From NCBI RefSeq assembly GCF_003248515.1, contig NZ_QFOB01000014.1:33584-97583 (forward strand): a DNA stretch of 64,000 bases, read 5' to 3'. Below, piece by piece: positions 15,525 to 24,587 of this stretch (the stretch's first letter is position 1; each line of letters begins with the position of its first letter). The notes beneath the pieces are model-generated. The model had not been told where the DNA came from. It did no database searches and saw nothing but the letters and a program-made list of their open reading frames with translations. Source of the stretch: Sphingomonas sp. Its GTDB lineage: Bacteria > Pseudomonadota > Alphaproteobacteria > Sphingomonadales > Sphingomonadaceae. A program made the translations under genes and the position numbers.

Positions 15525-18038
15525 TCAGAAGTGGTAGCGCAGTTCCAGGCCGAACGTGCGGGGATAGGCATAGCGATACGACGTCGGAATGTAGGGAAGG
15601 CCGGCGACCGTGGAGCGCTGCGCCGCGATGAGCAGGGTGTGGGTCTGGCTCGTCAGGTTGTTGACGATCAGCGATAGCTCGAGCGCCTTGTACGACATGC
15701 CTGCGCGCAGGTTCACATTGGTGAAATTGTCGAGACGGATGCCGGGGATCGCCGCCGTCGCAGGATCCTGGATGCCACCCCACTGCGATGTGGACAGGAC
15801 GTTGGCGAACACGTCGATGTCGTCGGTGACCGGATGGCGATAGTTGACAGAGACCGACAGCAACCACTCCGGATTCTGCGAGACCGGCGTATCTTCCAGG
15901 GGCAGACCCGTCGCCTGCCCGGCAGCGAGCCCGGGCCGCGTGATCGGCACGTTCACATATTTGGCCCATTGGCGCGAGGCGTTGATCTGCGCGTTCAGCT
16001 TGCCGCCGGCGAAATCCGCGCGCGCGTCCAGCGTCGCCTCGATGCCTTCGGCATGAACGTCGCCCGCGTTCACGACATAGTTGGCGGCGTTGGTCACGCA
16101 CGCATTGTTCTGGGCGCAGCCGTCGCCGACGACGGCCAACGCATCCTTCTGGCGCGATACGTAACCCGTCAGCGTGCCGAAAACTTGCGGAAGGATGTTG
16201 CCCTTGATGCCCGCTTCGTAGCTGATGATCTTTTCCGCCCCATATGTAGGGGTGACGGGCGCGTAGCCGGCTGGCGCGGGGCGACCGCCAAGCAGTCCGT
16301 TCACGAGCGGCGGGGTGACGTTCGAGTTGAAGTCGCCAGCACGGTAGCCGGTCCCAACCTTGCCGTAGAGCAGCAAGCCGGCTTGCCCTGGAAACCGATA
16401 ATTGGCCGTCGCGGTCCAGGTCGCGATATTCTTCTTGTAGTCGTAGCTGGTGCTCGGAATTGTCCCGCCCGTGGCGAAGGTGCGTTGCGCGTTCGTATAC
16501 AGGTTCAGATACTGGGCGTCCTGATGCTTGTCGTCATGCGTATAGCGCCCGTCGCCCGTCACCGTCAGTCGCTCGGTGAGCTTGAAGGACAGGGATCCGT
16601 AGATCGCCCAGCTCTTGTAGCGTGTGTCGGTGATCGTCCGAAAGCCAAAGGGGCTCGGATAGTTCGCCGGACAGGAACCCGAGGTCGAGGTTAGCTGGTA
16701 GCAGACGGGGGCTGCTGCCGTACCACCGCACACGCCCTGATTGATCGTCAGGTTCGGACGTGCCGCCGTTGCGCAGGGATCCTGGCGCTGCTGATTGTCG
16801 AAGTTCGTATCGTAATGAAGATACTCACCGCCTGCGGTCCAGCTCAGCCGATCGTCCATCAGCTTCCCCGCCAGGTGAACGTCTTGGTACCACATCTTGG
16901 TGACGGTGGTCTGGTCGGTGCCGCTCAAGGGATAGGCCCCGGCAGCGCCCGTCGCCCACAGCTGCCGGAGCGTGGCGAGGTCGATCGTGTTCTGTGTGAA
17001 GCCACGGACCGCGCTGTCGTAGCGGCGGCGATAGCTGGTCGTGGAGGAGAGCTCTGCCCAATCGAGGTCGTAGCTTCCGGAGAGAACATAGGAGCCGATA
17101 TTCTCGTGGCTCTTGTTGGCTGCGTCGATCGGGATCGAATAGCGATCCTGGAAAAAGCCGTTGGGGAACTGTGCGATCGTGCCGGGCAGGATATAACCGA
17201 CCTGCTGGTAGGCAGGTAGATCAAGGTGCTCGAACGTCGCAGCGAAGTTGAGGTCGAGCTTGCCGGGATTGTAACGGACCTGTGCACGACCCATCCACCC
17301 TTCGGTGACGTCGTAATATTCCTTGCGGACCGGATTATAGACGAAGCCCTTGTCTTGGTTGAGATACTGGGCGCCGACGCGGATCGAGAGATCGTTGGCG
17401 ATCGGGTAATTCAGGATGGCGGTCAGGCGATTGCTGTTGGTTTCGAACGTGTAGGCATTCGCGATCGAGCCTTCGACCTTCTGCGTCGGCTTGGCCGAGA
17501 CGAGATTGACCACGCCATATTCGGCGTTGCGCCCGTAAAGGGCACCCTGGGGGCCCGAGAGAACTTCGGCGCGCTCCAGGTCGAAGCTGTCGACGAGCGA
17601 AAAGTTACGCCCGAAAAAGCCGCCGCCGCCCACATATACGCCGTTTGCGAAGAGACCGACGGACGGATCCGCCCCGCTCGCGCGCCCGCTTCCGGACCCG
17701 CGTATGGTCACTTCGGAAAGCAGGGGGTTCTGGAGATTGTTGAAGCGGACGCCCGGTGAGCGACTGAGGATGTCCCCGGTGGTCTGGATCGGGCCTATCG
17801 CCGTGATCGCGGCACCCGTCACGACATTGACGGTGGACGGAACGTCACGCAGCTTTTCTGCGCTGCGGCGCGCCGTGACCACGATCGCGCCGACATCTTC
17901 GGCAGTATCGCCGGACGCCTTGGCGGGCTGCTCGGCGCCGACGCTGGCGGGAGCGGCTTGAGACCAGCCGGGCGCCGCGCCGAGCGCGCCGACCGCGGCA
18001 CCGCACACAAGACCTACACGGACATCGAAACGCTTCAT
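15525..18038 (-). CDS. TonB-dependent receptor (inositol-derivative locus)
   Basis: 837 residues from the ATG at 18038 (MKRFDVRVGLVCGAAVGALG.., a signal peptide ending near SQA). The plug domain includes EDVGAIVVTARRSAEKLRDV PSTVNVVTG and LSGPQGALYGRNAEYGVVNL. The rest is a beta-barrel ending in the canonical aromatic residue (..TFGLELRYHF), so it should insert into the outer membrane and import a substrate with TonB energy. There is no STN domain. It is divergent from the RpiR regulator and shares three GGAA-N6-TTCC-like sites with it, so I infer it imports the precursor of the inositol pathway. Barrel loops are rich in Cys pairs (QDPCATAARPN.., GVCGG..VCYQ), unusual for this class. Confidence 0.92.
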   Translation of the reverse strand: MKRFDVRVGLVCGAAVGALGAAPGWSQAAPASVGAEQPAKASGDTAEDVGAIVVTARRSAEKLRDVPSTVNVVTGAAITAIGPIQTTGDILSRSPGVRFNNLQNPLLSEVTIRGSGSGRASGADPSVGLFANGVYVGGGGFFGRNFSLVDSFDLERAEVLSGPQGALYGRNAEYGVVNLVSAKPTQKVEGSIANAYTFETNSNRLTAILNYPIANDLSIRVGAQYLNQDKGFVYNPVRKEYYDVTEGWMGRAQVRYNPGKLDLNFAATFEHLDLPAYQQVGYILPGTIAQFPNGFFQDRYSIPIDAANKSHENIGSYVLSGSYDLDWAELSSTTSYRRRYDSAVRGFTQNTIDLATLRQLWATGAAGAYPLSGTDQTTVTKMWYQDVHLAGKLMDDRLSWTAGGEYLHYDTNFDNQQRQDPCATAARPNLTINQGVCGGTAAAPVCYQLTSTSGSCPANYPSPFGFRTITDTRYKSWAIYGSLSFKLTERLTVTGDGRYTHDDKHQDAQYLNLYTNAQRTFATGGTIPSTSYDYKKNIATWTATANYRFPGQAGLLLYGKVGTGYRAGDFNSNVTPPLVNGLLGGRPAPAGYAPVTPTYGAEKIISYEAGIKGNILPQVFGTLTGYVSRQKDALAVVGDGCAQNNACVTNAANYVVNAGDVHAEGIEATLDARADFAGGKLNAQINASRQWAKYVNVPITRPGLAAGQATGLPLEDTPVSQNPEWLLSVSVNYRHPVTDDIDVFANVLSTSQWGGIQDPATAAIPGIRLDNFTNVNLRAGMSYKALELSLIVNNLTSQTHTLLIAAQRSTVAGLPYIPTSYRYAYPRTFGLELRYHF

Positions 18039-18112
18039 TCCATCCTCCCCGTGCATCGCCATTCACGACGGCACTTCCCAACATGAAACGCTTTTTCTGA
18101 AAAATGCGCAAT

Positions 18113-18126
18113 AGAAAATATGTTCT
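18113..18126. promoter_or_regulatory. IolR-like operator, degenerate (AGAA-N6-TTCT)
   Basis: AGAA at 18113-18116 and TTCT at 18123-18126. It lies 75 bp before the TonB receptor start and 35 bp from the first perfect site, with the same 14-bp architecture. Confidence 0.5.
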
Positions 18127-18160
18127 GCGTGTAGCAGTGGTTGCGAAGCGGCATTCTGAG

Positions 18161-18174
18161 GGAACTTGTGTTCC
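18161..18174. promoter_or_regulatory. IolR-like operator 1 (GGAA-N6-TTCC)
   Basis: GGAACTTGTGTTCC, a perfect GGAA-N6-TTCC palindrome; even the adjoining bases pair (GGAAC/GTTCC). It lies in the divergent promoter region between the receptor and the RpiR gene. The motif matches the one published for the inositol repressor IolR of Sinorhizobium meliloti. Confidence 0.7.
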
Positions 18175-18179
18175 ATCGT

Positions 18180-18193
18180 GGAACGGATATTCC
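18180..18193. promoter_or_regulatory. IolR-like operator 2 (GGAA-N6-TTCC)
   Basis: GGAACGGATATTCC, 19 bp downstream of operator 1 and 20 bp before the RpiR start codon, so binding would also block translation initiation or promoter clearance of the regulator gene. Confidence 0.7.
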
Positions 18194-18213
18194 GCGGGCA
18201 AAGGAGATCGGGG

Positions 18214-19083
18214 ATGACACCTCAGACGGTGGAGGAGCTGCGGGCGGCAATCGTCGATCGGCACGAGCAGCTCAGCAAGAGGCTGCAGCAGATCGGGCGC
18301 TACGTTCTGGATCATCCCAACGAGGTGGCGCTGGAAACCCTGGCGGTGATCGCTTCGCGATGCGCGGTGCAGCCTTCGGCCATCGTCCGCTTCGCCAAGA
18401 CCTTCGGGTTCGAGGGTGCCAGCCAGATGCAGAAGCTGCTGCGAGACAGTCTTCTGACCACCAATTCGGCGCTGGGTTATGCCGAGCGTGTGCGCCGCCT
18501 GGACGAGGCCACGCGCAGCAGCAAGTCGGCTCCTGCCGACCTCCTGGCCGAGTTCGTCGAGGGCAGCACGTTGGCACTGGAACATATGCTGGAGACGGTG
18601 CCCTCTACCGACGTCGACGCTGCTGTACGGGCGATCGTCGATGCACAGACCGTCTACATCGTCGGCTTTCGTCGATCCTTTCCGGTCGCCGCCTATCTGG
18701 CTTATTCGCTACTGCAGGCCGGCAAGCGGGCTGTCCTGATCGATGGAGTCGGCGGACTCGGAGTCCGGCAGGCTCAGGCGATGGGAGAGGGCGATCTGCT
18801 CATCGCCATCAGTTTCCAGCCTTATGCGGAGGAGACGCTGGCGGTAGTCGATGCGGCGGATGGACGCGGACCGCTGCTGGCCATCACCGACACGCTCGTC
18901 AGTCCGATCGCCAAGACGGCGACCATCGCGCTGCAGGTCCGCGAATCGGAAGTGCGCGGTTTCCGTTCACTGACGGCTTCGATGTGCCTTGCCCAGGCGC
19001 TTGCGATCAACTTCGCCGTGGCGGATGCCACCGAGCCGGCGGCGAAGCCGAAACGCCGCGTTGTGAAACGCCGATTGCAATGA
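18214..19083 (+). CDS. iolR: MurR/RpiR-family regulator, probable inositol repressor
   Basis: 289 residues from the ATG at 18214, with a good AAGGAG box at 18201-18206. Residues 1-80 form the RpiR HTH_6 domain (YVLDHPNEVALETLAVIASRCAVQPSAIVRFAKTFGFEG). Residues about 120-260 form a SIS domain (AAVRAIVDAQTVYIVGFRRSF.. ADGRGPLLAITDTLVSPIAK) that binds phosphorylated sugars. RpiR-type IolR proteins repress iol genes and are released by a phosphorylated pathway intermediate, probably 2-deoxy-5-keto-gluconate 6-phosphate. Its place directly before iolC and the GGAA-N6-TTCC sites around it support that role. The C-terminus is Lys/Arg-rich (KPKRRVVKRR). Confidence 0.88.
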   Translation: MTPQTVEELRAAIVDRHEQLSKRLQQIGRYVLDHPNEVALETLAVIASRCAVQPSAIVRFAKTFGFEGASQMQKLLRDSLLTTNSALGYAERVRRLDEATRSSKSAPADLLAEFVEGSTLALEHMLETVPSTDVDAAVRAIVDAQTVYIVGFRRSFPVAAYLAYSLLQAGKRAVLIDGVGGLGVRQAQAMGEGDLLIAISFQPYAEETLAVVDAADGRGPLLAITDTLVSPIAKTATIALQVRESEVRGFRSLTASMCLAQALAINFAVADATEPAAKPKRRVVKRRLQ

Positions 19084-19093
19084 AATAGAAAAT

Positions 19094-19107
19094 AGAATAG
19101 TCGTTCC
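19094..19107. promoter_or_regulatory. IolR-like operator before iolC (AGAA-N6-TTCC)
   Basis: AGAA at 19094-19097 and TTCC at 19104-19107, 30 bp before the iolC start and 11 bp after the iolR stop. It differs from the perfect palindrome at one position. Confidence 0.6.
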
Positions 19108-19136
19108 GTACCAACGCAGAATGGTCCAGGAGCGAT

Positions 19137-21074
19137 ATGGCAGGGGTGGCTGAAGCGGAGCGAGCGCTCGATCTGATCACGGTCGGACGGGCCGGTGTCG
19201 ATCTTTACGGTCAGCAGATCGGCGGGCGGCTCGAGGACATGGCGAGTTTCGCCAAGTATATCGGTGGCAGTCCGACGAACACCGCTGTCGGTGCGGCGCG
19301 ACTGGGTCTCAAGGCGGGGTTGCTCACGCGGGTAGGCGCCGATCACATGGGGCGCTTCATTCGCGAGGAACTGGTCCGGGAGGGCGTCGACGTCGCCGGT
19401 GTCGCAACCGATCCCGAGCGGTTGACGGCGCTCGTCATTCTCGGAATCCGCAACCCCGTCGACTTCCCCCTGATCTTTTACCGCGAGAATTGCGCCGACA
19501 TGGCGCTCTGCGAGGACGACGTGGATCCAGCCTTCGTCCGGTCGGCCGGTGCGGTCCTGATCAACGGGACGCATCTGTCGCGTCCGGGCGTGCTGGCCGC
19601 CAGCCTCAAGGCTGCGCGGATCATGAAGGAGAGCGGCGGCAGGGTCGTGTTCGACATCGACTACCGGCCGGTCCTGTGGGGCCTCGCGGCGCGCGACAAT
19701 GGCGAGGACCGCTTCGTCGCGAACGACTATGTCACCAACGAGCTGCAGCAAGTTCTGGCCTTGTGCGACCTGATCGTCGGCACGGAGGAAGAGCTGCACA
19801 TCCTGGGCGGCACGACCGACACGCTGGCCGCGATGCGGGCGGTTCGGGCGAGGAGCGAGGCCCTCATCGTGTGCAAGCGCGGCCCGCTGGGATGCGTCGC
19901 CTTTTCCGGTGCGATCGGCGAGGACTGGGCGGGCGGCATCGTCGGTAGGGGATTCCCGATCGAGGTGTTCAACGTCCTCGGTGCGGGCGACGCCTTCATG
20001 GCGGGCTTTCTGCGGGGTTGGCTCCGCGGCGAGCCGGTCGATCGCTGCTGTACCTTCGCGAATGCATGCGGGGCGATCGTCGTATCGCGCCACGGTTGCG
20101 CGCCGGCGGAGCCGAGCTGGCAGGAACTGCAGCTCTTCCTGGACCGACAGGATTGGCCGTATCGCCTCCGCGAAAGCGCCATGCTCGAGCAGATCCATTG
20201 GTCGAGCAACCGTCATCCCGAGTATGACGCATTGACGGTTCTGGCGATCGATCATCGCAGCCAGTTTCGCGATCTGGTATCGTCCCTCGGCACCGACAAT
20301 CTGGACCGGGTGCCGGCCTTCAAGAATCTGGCGATGCAGGCGATCGATCGTGTGTCGGGTGGATCGTCCGAACGGTTTGGTATTCTCGCCGATGGCCATT
20401 TCGGGATGCGCGCGCTCGAAGCTGCGGCAGGCACGGGGCTCTGGATCGGTCGGCCGATCGAATTGCCGGGGTCCTGTCCGCTCGAATTCGAGGGCGGGGC
20501 GGACGTGGCAGCGACGCTTGCCGAATGGCCGGCCGACCATATCGTCAAATGCCTGGCATTCTATCATCCCGACGACCCGGAGGATCTGCGTGCGCGCCAG
20601 GATCGTCAGCTTCTCCGCCTGTTCGATGCCTGTCGAAAGACCGGCCACGAGCTGTTGCTCGAGGTGATCGCGTCGAAGAACGGCCCGATTGCCCAGGATA
20701 CGATCGCGCGCGTCATCTCGCATGTCTACGATCTCGGCATCTATCCCGACTGGTGGAAGCTGGAGCCCGACGCGAACGTCGTGACCTGGGGCGAGATCGA
20801 GCGCGTCATCGAGGCGCGGGATCCGCAATGTCGTGGCGTCGTGCTTCTCGGCCTGTCCGCGCCGACCGATGAACTGCTGGCGAGTTTCGCGAGCACGGCG
20901 GGGGCGCCGATCGTCAAGGGATTCGCGGTCGGCCGGACGATCTGGCAGGAGCCGGCGTCGCAGTGGCTGAAGGGCGAGATCGACGATAGCCAGGCGATCG
21001 AACTCCTGGCGGCAAACTTTCGTGTGCTGGTGGACGGCTGGCAGGCCGCGCGCGCCGGAAAGGTGGCCGCATGA
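19137..21074 (+). CDS. iolC: Bifunctional 5-dehydro-2-deoxygluconokinase / phosphate aldolase-like (IolC-DUF2090)
   Basis: 645 residues. Residues 1-330 are a PfkB-type sugar kinase (ITVGRAGVDLYGQQIGG at the start, and the catalytic-base motif NVLGAGDAFMAGFLRGWL near residue 285). They phosphorylate 5-dehydro-2-deoxy-D-gluconate at O-6 with ATP. Residues about 345-645 are a DUF2090 domain (LTVLAIDHRSQFRDLV.., IYPDWWKLEPD, GLSAPTDEL), found fused to IolC in many proteobacteria and regarded as the aldolase splitting the phosphate ester into dihydroxyacetone phosphate and malonate semialdehyde. The ATG at 19137 has a CAGGAG box. Its stop overlaps iolD by ATGA, so the two are coupled. Confidence 0.93.
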   Translation: MAGVAEAERALDLITVGRAGVDLYGQQIGGRLEDMASFAKYIGGSPTNTAVGAARLGLKAGLLTRVGADHMGRFIREELVREGVDVAGVATDPERLTALVILGIRNPVDFPLIFYRENCADMALCEDDVDPAFVRSAGAVLINGTHLSRPGVLAASLKAARIMKESGGRVVFDIDYRPVLWGLAARDNGEDRFVANDYVTNELQQVLALCDLIVGTEEELHILGGTTDTLAAMRAVRARSEALIVCKRGPLGCVAFSGAIGEDWAGGIVGRGFPIEVFNVLGAGDAFMAGFLRGWLRGEPVDRCCTFANACGAIVVSRHGCAPAEPSWQELQLFLDRQDWPYRLRESAMLEQIHWSSNRHPEYDALTVLAIDHRSQFRDLVSSLGTDNLDRVPAFKNLAMQAIDRVSGGSSERFGILADGHFGMRALEAAAGTGLWIGRPIELPGSCPLEFEGGADVAATLAEWPADHIVKCLAFYHPDDPEDLRARQDRQLLRLFDACRKTGHELLLEVIASKNGPIAQDTIARVISHVYDLGIYPDWWKLEPDANVVTWGEIERVIEARDPQCRGVVLLGLSAPTDELLASFASTAGAPIVKGFAVGRTIWQEPASQWLKGEIDDSQAIELLAANFRVLVDGWQAARAGKVAA

Positions 21075-22903
21075 GCGCGACGATCCGGCTGACCATGGCC
21101 CAGGCGCTGGTGCGGTGGATGAGCGCACAGATGGTCGAATTCGAGGGGCAGACGCTTCCCTATTTCGCGGGTGTCTGGGCCATCTTCGGTCACGGCAATG
21201 TTGCGGGCATGGGCGAGGCTCTCGCCGCGGCAGGAGACGCGATGCCGACCTGGCGCGGCCATAACGAGCAGGGCATGGCTCATGCAGCGATCGCGTTTGC
21301 CAAGGCGTCCCGCCGAGGCCGGGCCATGGCCTGCACGACCTCGATCGGCCCTGGTGCGACGAACATGGTGACGGCAGCCGCCCTCGCGCACGTCAACCGG
21401 CTACCCGTCCTCTTCCTCCCGGGCGACGTCTATGCGAGCCGGCGACCCGATCCGGTCCTGCAGCAGATCGAGGACTTCGCGGATGCGACGGTCAGCGCGA
21501 ACGATTGCTTCCGCCCGGTGTCCCGTCTGTTCGACCGCATCATGCGGCCCGAGCAGATCGTGGACGCGCTCCCGCGCGCGATGGTGGTCCTGACGGACCC
21601 GGCTTTGTGCGGGCCGGTGACGCTGGCCTTGTGCCAGGATGTCCAGGCCGAGGCGTTCGACTATCCCGAGAGCTTCTTCACCCAACGCGTGTGGCGTCAG
21701 CGACGACCCGTGCCCGACGCGCATGAGCTCTCAGCACTGGTCTCGGCCTTGCGAGGCGCCAAACGCCCGCTGATCGTCGCCGGCGGCGGAGTTCTCTATT
21801 CGAGAGCCGAAGCGGCGCTCGCCGATCTTGCATTGGCGACGCGCATACCGGTGGCCGAGACCCAAGCGGGCAAGGGTAGCCTGCGCTGGGATCATCCGCA
21901 GGCATTGGGATCGATCGGCGTGACGGGCAGCTCTTCCGCCAATCGTGCCGCCGCCGACGCCGACGTCGTGGTCGCGATCGGCACCCGGCTGCAGGACTTC
22001 ACGACAGGCTCGCGAACCCTGTTCGGCGGCAGTCTCTTCCAGGTCAACGTCGCGACGACCGATGCTTCCAAGCACGGAGCGGAACCGGTCCTCGGCGACG
22101 CGCTCATGGTGATAGATGCACTCGATCATTCGCTGGCCGGCTGGCGGGCGCCCGACCCGTGGGTCGTCGCCAACGATCAGGCGGTTCGGGAATGGAATGC
22201 GGTCGTCGATGCCGCGATCGACCCCGGCGACGCGCTTCCGTCCGATGCGCAGGTCATAGGAGCGGTGCTGCGGACAGCGCGCGAAGACGCGGTCGTCGTC
22301 TGTGCCGCGGGCGGCTTGCCGGGCGAACTCCACAAGCTGTGGCGGACCAGACGACCGGGAGGGTATCACGTCGAGTATGGCTTCTCCTGCATGGGCTATG
22401 AGCTTGCGGGCGGGCTCGGCGTCAAGATGGCCCGGCCGGAACGCGACGTCTTCGTCATGATCGGCGATGGCAGCTACCTGATGCTGAATTCCGAACTCGC
22501 GACGTCGGTGATGCTAGGGTGCAAGATCACCGTCATTCTTCTCGACAATCGCGGCTATGGCTGCATCAATCGTCTCCAGCAGGGGACCGGTGGGCGACCG
22601 TTCAACAACCTGCTTGCAGACAGCCGCCACGAGGCGATGCCCGCCATCGACTTCGCGCTCCACGCGAGGTCGCTCGGCGCCGGAAGCGAAAAAGTGAGCG
22701 GCATTGCCGACCTGGAGGCGGCCCTGCAGCGGGCGGCCGTATCGCCTCATTCCTACGTGATCGTGATCGACACGGATCCTGCGGTCACCACCCAAGGTGG
22801 CGGCCATTGGTGGGACGTCGCGGTTCCCGAGGTCTCCGAGCGGGCCGAGGTGCGCGCCGCGCGTGGTCGCTACGAGCAATATCTTGATGGAGAGAGAGAA
22901 TGA
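21071..22903 (+). CDS. iolD: 3D-(3,5/4)-trihydroxycyclohexane-1,2-dione hydrolase (IolD)
   Basis: 610 residues of the thiamine diphosphate enzyme superfamily. The N-terminal Pyr domain contains the cofactor-activating Glu in GHNEQGMAHAAIAFAKA near residue 63. The central domain is TPP_enzyme_M-like. The C-terminal PP domain has GDGSYLMLNSELATSVMLG.. ..LLDNRGYGCINRLQ, the diphosphate/metal motif. It opens the ring of 3D-trihydroxycyclohexane-1,2-dione to 5-deoxy-glucuronate. It overlaps iolC upstream and iolE downstream by 4 bp (ATGA) each, a tightly coupled operon. Confidence 0.95.
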   Translation: MSATIRLTMAQALVRWMSAQMVEFEGQTLPYFAGVWAIFGHGNVAGMGEALAAAGDAMPTWRGHNEQGMAHAAIAFAKASRRGRAMACTTSIGPGATNMVTAAALAHVNRLPVLFLPGDVYASRRPDPVLQQIEDFADATVSANDCFRPVSRLFDRIMRPEQIVDALPRAMVVLTDPALCGPVTLALCQDVQAEAFDYPESFFTQRVWRQRRPVPDAHELSALVSALRGAKRPLIVAGGGVLYSRAEAALADLALATRIPVAETQAGKGSLRWDHPQALGSIGVTGSSSANRAAADADVVVAIGTRLQDFTTGSRTLFGGSLFQVNVATTDASKHGAEPVLGDALMVIDALDHSLAGWRAPDPWVVANDQAVREWNAVVDAAIDPGDALPSDAQVIGAVLRTAREDAVVVCAAGGLPGELHKLWRTRRPGGYHVEYGFSCMGYELAGGLGVKMARPERDVFVMIGDGSYLMLNSELATSVMLGCKITVILLDNRGYGCINRLQQGTGGRPFNNLLADSRHEAMPAIDFALHARSLGAGSEKVSGIADLEAALQRAAVSPHSYVIVIDTDPAVTTQGGGHWWDVAVPEVSERAEVRAARGRYEQYLDGERE

Positions 22904-23790
22904 CGATCCGCTGGGGTGTCAGCCCTATCGCCTGGGCGAACGACGATCTGCCCGAGCTCGGGGGCGATACCACGCTCGAGACGATCCTGACCGACGCCAA
23001 GAAGATCGGCTTCGATGGCGTGGAGCTCGGCAACAAGTTCCCGCGCGAGCCCGAGGTCCTGGCGCCGCTGATGCGGGCGCACGGCCTGGAGATCGTGGGT
23101 GGCTGGTATTCGTCGAACCTGCTGTTGCGTGACGCCGAGGCGGAGATCCGGGCGATGGCAGACCACCTGGCCCTGCTCGACTATATGGATTCGACCGTCT
23201 TCATCCTCGCCGAGACGAGCAACGCGGTACATGGCGATCGAAAGGGAGGGCGAATCGACACCCCGCCGCGGCTTACCGCCGAGCAATGGCCGGAGTTCGG
23301 CCGCCGGCTCGACGCGGTTGCGGCGCACGTGAACGAGAGGGGTATGCGGTTCGCCTACCATCACCATCTCGGTACGGTCGTCGAGCGGCCCGAGGATCTC
23401 GAGGCCTTCTTCGCCCATACGGGCGACCATGTAGGCCTTGTCCTGGATACCGGCCACGCATTGTGTGGCGGCAACGATCCACTCGCGATCATCGGCCGGT
23501 ATCCGGAGCGGGTGAACCACGTGCACTGCAAGGATATCCGGCGGAGCCGTTTCGAACGGTTCCGCAGCGATGGCGCCAGCTTCCTCGACGGCGTGATCGG
23601 CGGCATGTTCACGGTGCCAGGCGATGGCGATTACGACTATGCGCCTTTCTTCAAAGCACTGGCCGACATGGACTATTCGGGTTGGATCGTGGTCGAGGCC
23701 GAGCAGGATCCAGCCTTGGCGGATCCCTTCATCTACGGCCAGAAAGGCCTTGATACGTTGAAGGCCCTGGCAGCGGCGGAGTTCGCCTGA
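22900..23790 (+). CDS. iolE: Inosose dehydratase (IolE)
   Basis: 296 residues, a xylose-isomerase-like TIM barrel. Typical IolE segments are WGVSPIAWANDDLPELGGDT at the start, FRFAYHHHLGTVVERPEDLE-like GMRFAYHHHLGTVVE, VGLVLDTGHALCGG, VNHVHCKDIR and WIVVEAEQDPA. The Glu/Asp/His residues in these segments are the expected metal ligands. The enzyme dehydrates 2-keto-myo-inositol to 3D-trihydroxycyclohexane-1,2-dione. It starts inside the iolD stop (ATGA) and ends in TGATG with iolB. Confidence 0.95.
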   Translation: MTIRWGVSPIAWANDDLPELGGDTTLETILTDAKKIGFDGVELGNKFPREPEVLAPLMRAHGLEIVGGWYSSNLLLRDAEAEIRAMADHLALLDYMDSTVFILAETSNAVHGDRKGGRIDTPPRLTAEQWPEFGRRLDAVAAHVNERGMRFAYHHHLGTVVERPEDLEAFFAHTGDHVGLVLDTGHALCGGNDPLAIIGRYPERVNHVHCKDIRRSRFERFRSDGASFLDGVIGGMFTVPGDGDYDYAPFFKALADMDYSGWIVVEAEQDPALADPFIYGQKGLDTLKALAAAEFA

Positions 23791-24587
23791 TGTCGCTTCG
23801 AGTTCGCAGCGGCGCACCAGCTGCAGACGGTACCGTCCTCGACATCACTCCCGAGAGCGCAGGCTGGACCTACGTCGGATTTCGCGTGGTGAAACTCGCG
23901 AAAGGCGACCATTATGCGCATCGTGAGCCCGCACGGGAGGCTTGCATCGTCATCCTGACAGGGACGGTCGACGTCTCGGCAATGGACGAACTCTTCGTCG
24001 ACCTTGGGCAGCGCAGCACGGTGTTCGAGGCCCCGGCGACCTCCGTCTACATTCCGGCCGATACGGCGTACGCCGTCGTCGCATCCGCAGATGCCGAGAT
24101 CGCGATATGCACCGCGCCTGCCAGGCCCGGCGGCACGCCCCGCCTCATATCGCCGGAAGACGTCGGGCAGGAATTGCGCGGCCAGGGCACGAACACGCGC
24201 TTCGTCCGAAACATTCTGGACGACAAGTCCGAGGCACAGAGCCTGCTCGTGGTCGAGGTGATCACCCCGGGCGGGCACTGGTCGAGCTATCCACCGCACA
24301 AGCACGATCGCGACGCCTATCCCGAGGAGACCTTCCTCGAGGAGACCTACTATCACCGGCTGTCGCCGCCGCAGGGCTTCGCCTTCCAGCGCGTCTATAC
24401 CGACGATCGTTCGATCGACCAGGCGATCGCCGTCGAGGACGGCGATGTCGTGATGGTTCCGCGTGGCTATCATCCGGTCGGCGCACCGCACGGCTACGAC
24501 CTTTATTATCTCAACGTCATGGCTGGCCCGCGCAAGAACTGGGTTTTCGCCAACGATCCCGACCATGCCTGGATCGTCGCGAAGTAA
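23790..24587 (+). CDS. iolB: 5-deoxy-glucuronate isomerase (IolB)
   Basis: 265 residues, a two-cupin KduI/IolB protein. The metal-binding cupin motif is HWSSYPPHKHDRD..YPEETFLEETYYHRL, followed by GFAFQRVYTDDRSIDQ and DVVMVPRGYHPVGAPHGYD. It isomerises 5-deoxy-D-glucuronate to 5-dehydro-2-deoxy-D-gluconate, the substrate of the iolC kinase. The start overlaps the iolE stop by one base (TGATG). The 3' end overlaps the next esterase gene by 23 bp, which places that gene firmly in the operon. Confidence 0.95.
   Translation: MSLRVRSGAPAADGTVLDITPESAGWTYVGFRVVKLAKGDHYAHREPAREACIVILTGTVDVSAMDELFVDLGQRSTVFEAPATSVYIPADTAYAVVASADAEIAICTAPARPGGTPRLISPEDVGQELRGQGTNTRFVRNILDDKSEAQSLLVVEVITPGGHWSSYPPHKHDRDAYPEETFLEETYYHRLSPPQGFAFQRVYTDDRSIDQAIAVEDGDVVMVPRGYHPVGAPHGYDLYYLNVMAGPRKNWVFANDPDHAWIVAK

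Noticed and set aside
18822..21128. Large minus-strand frame opposite iolC
   Set aside because: Arg/Asp-rich, no domains, entirely antisense to a well-conserved kinase gene.
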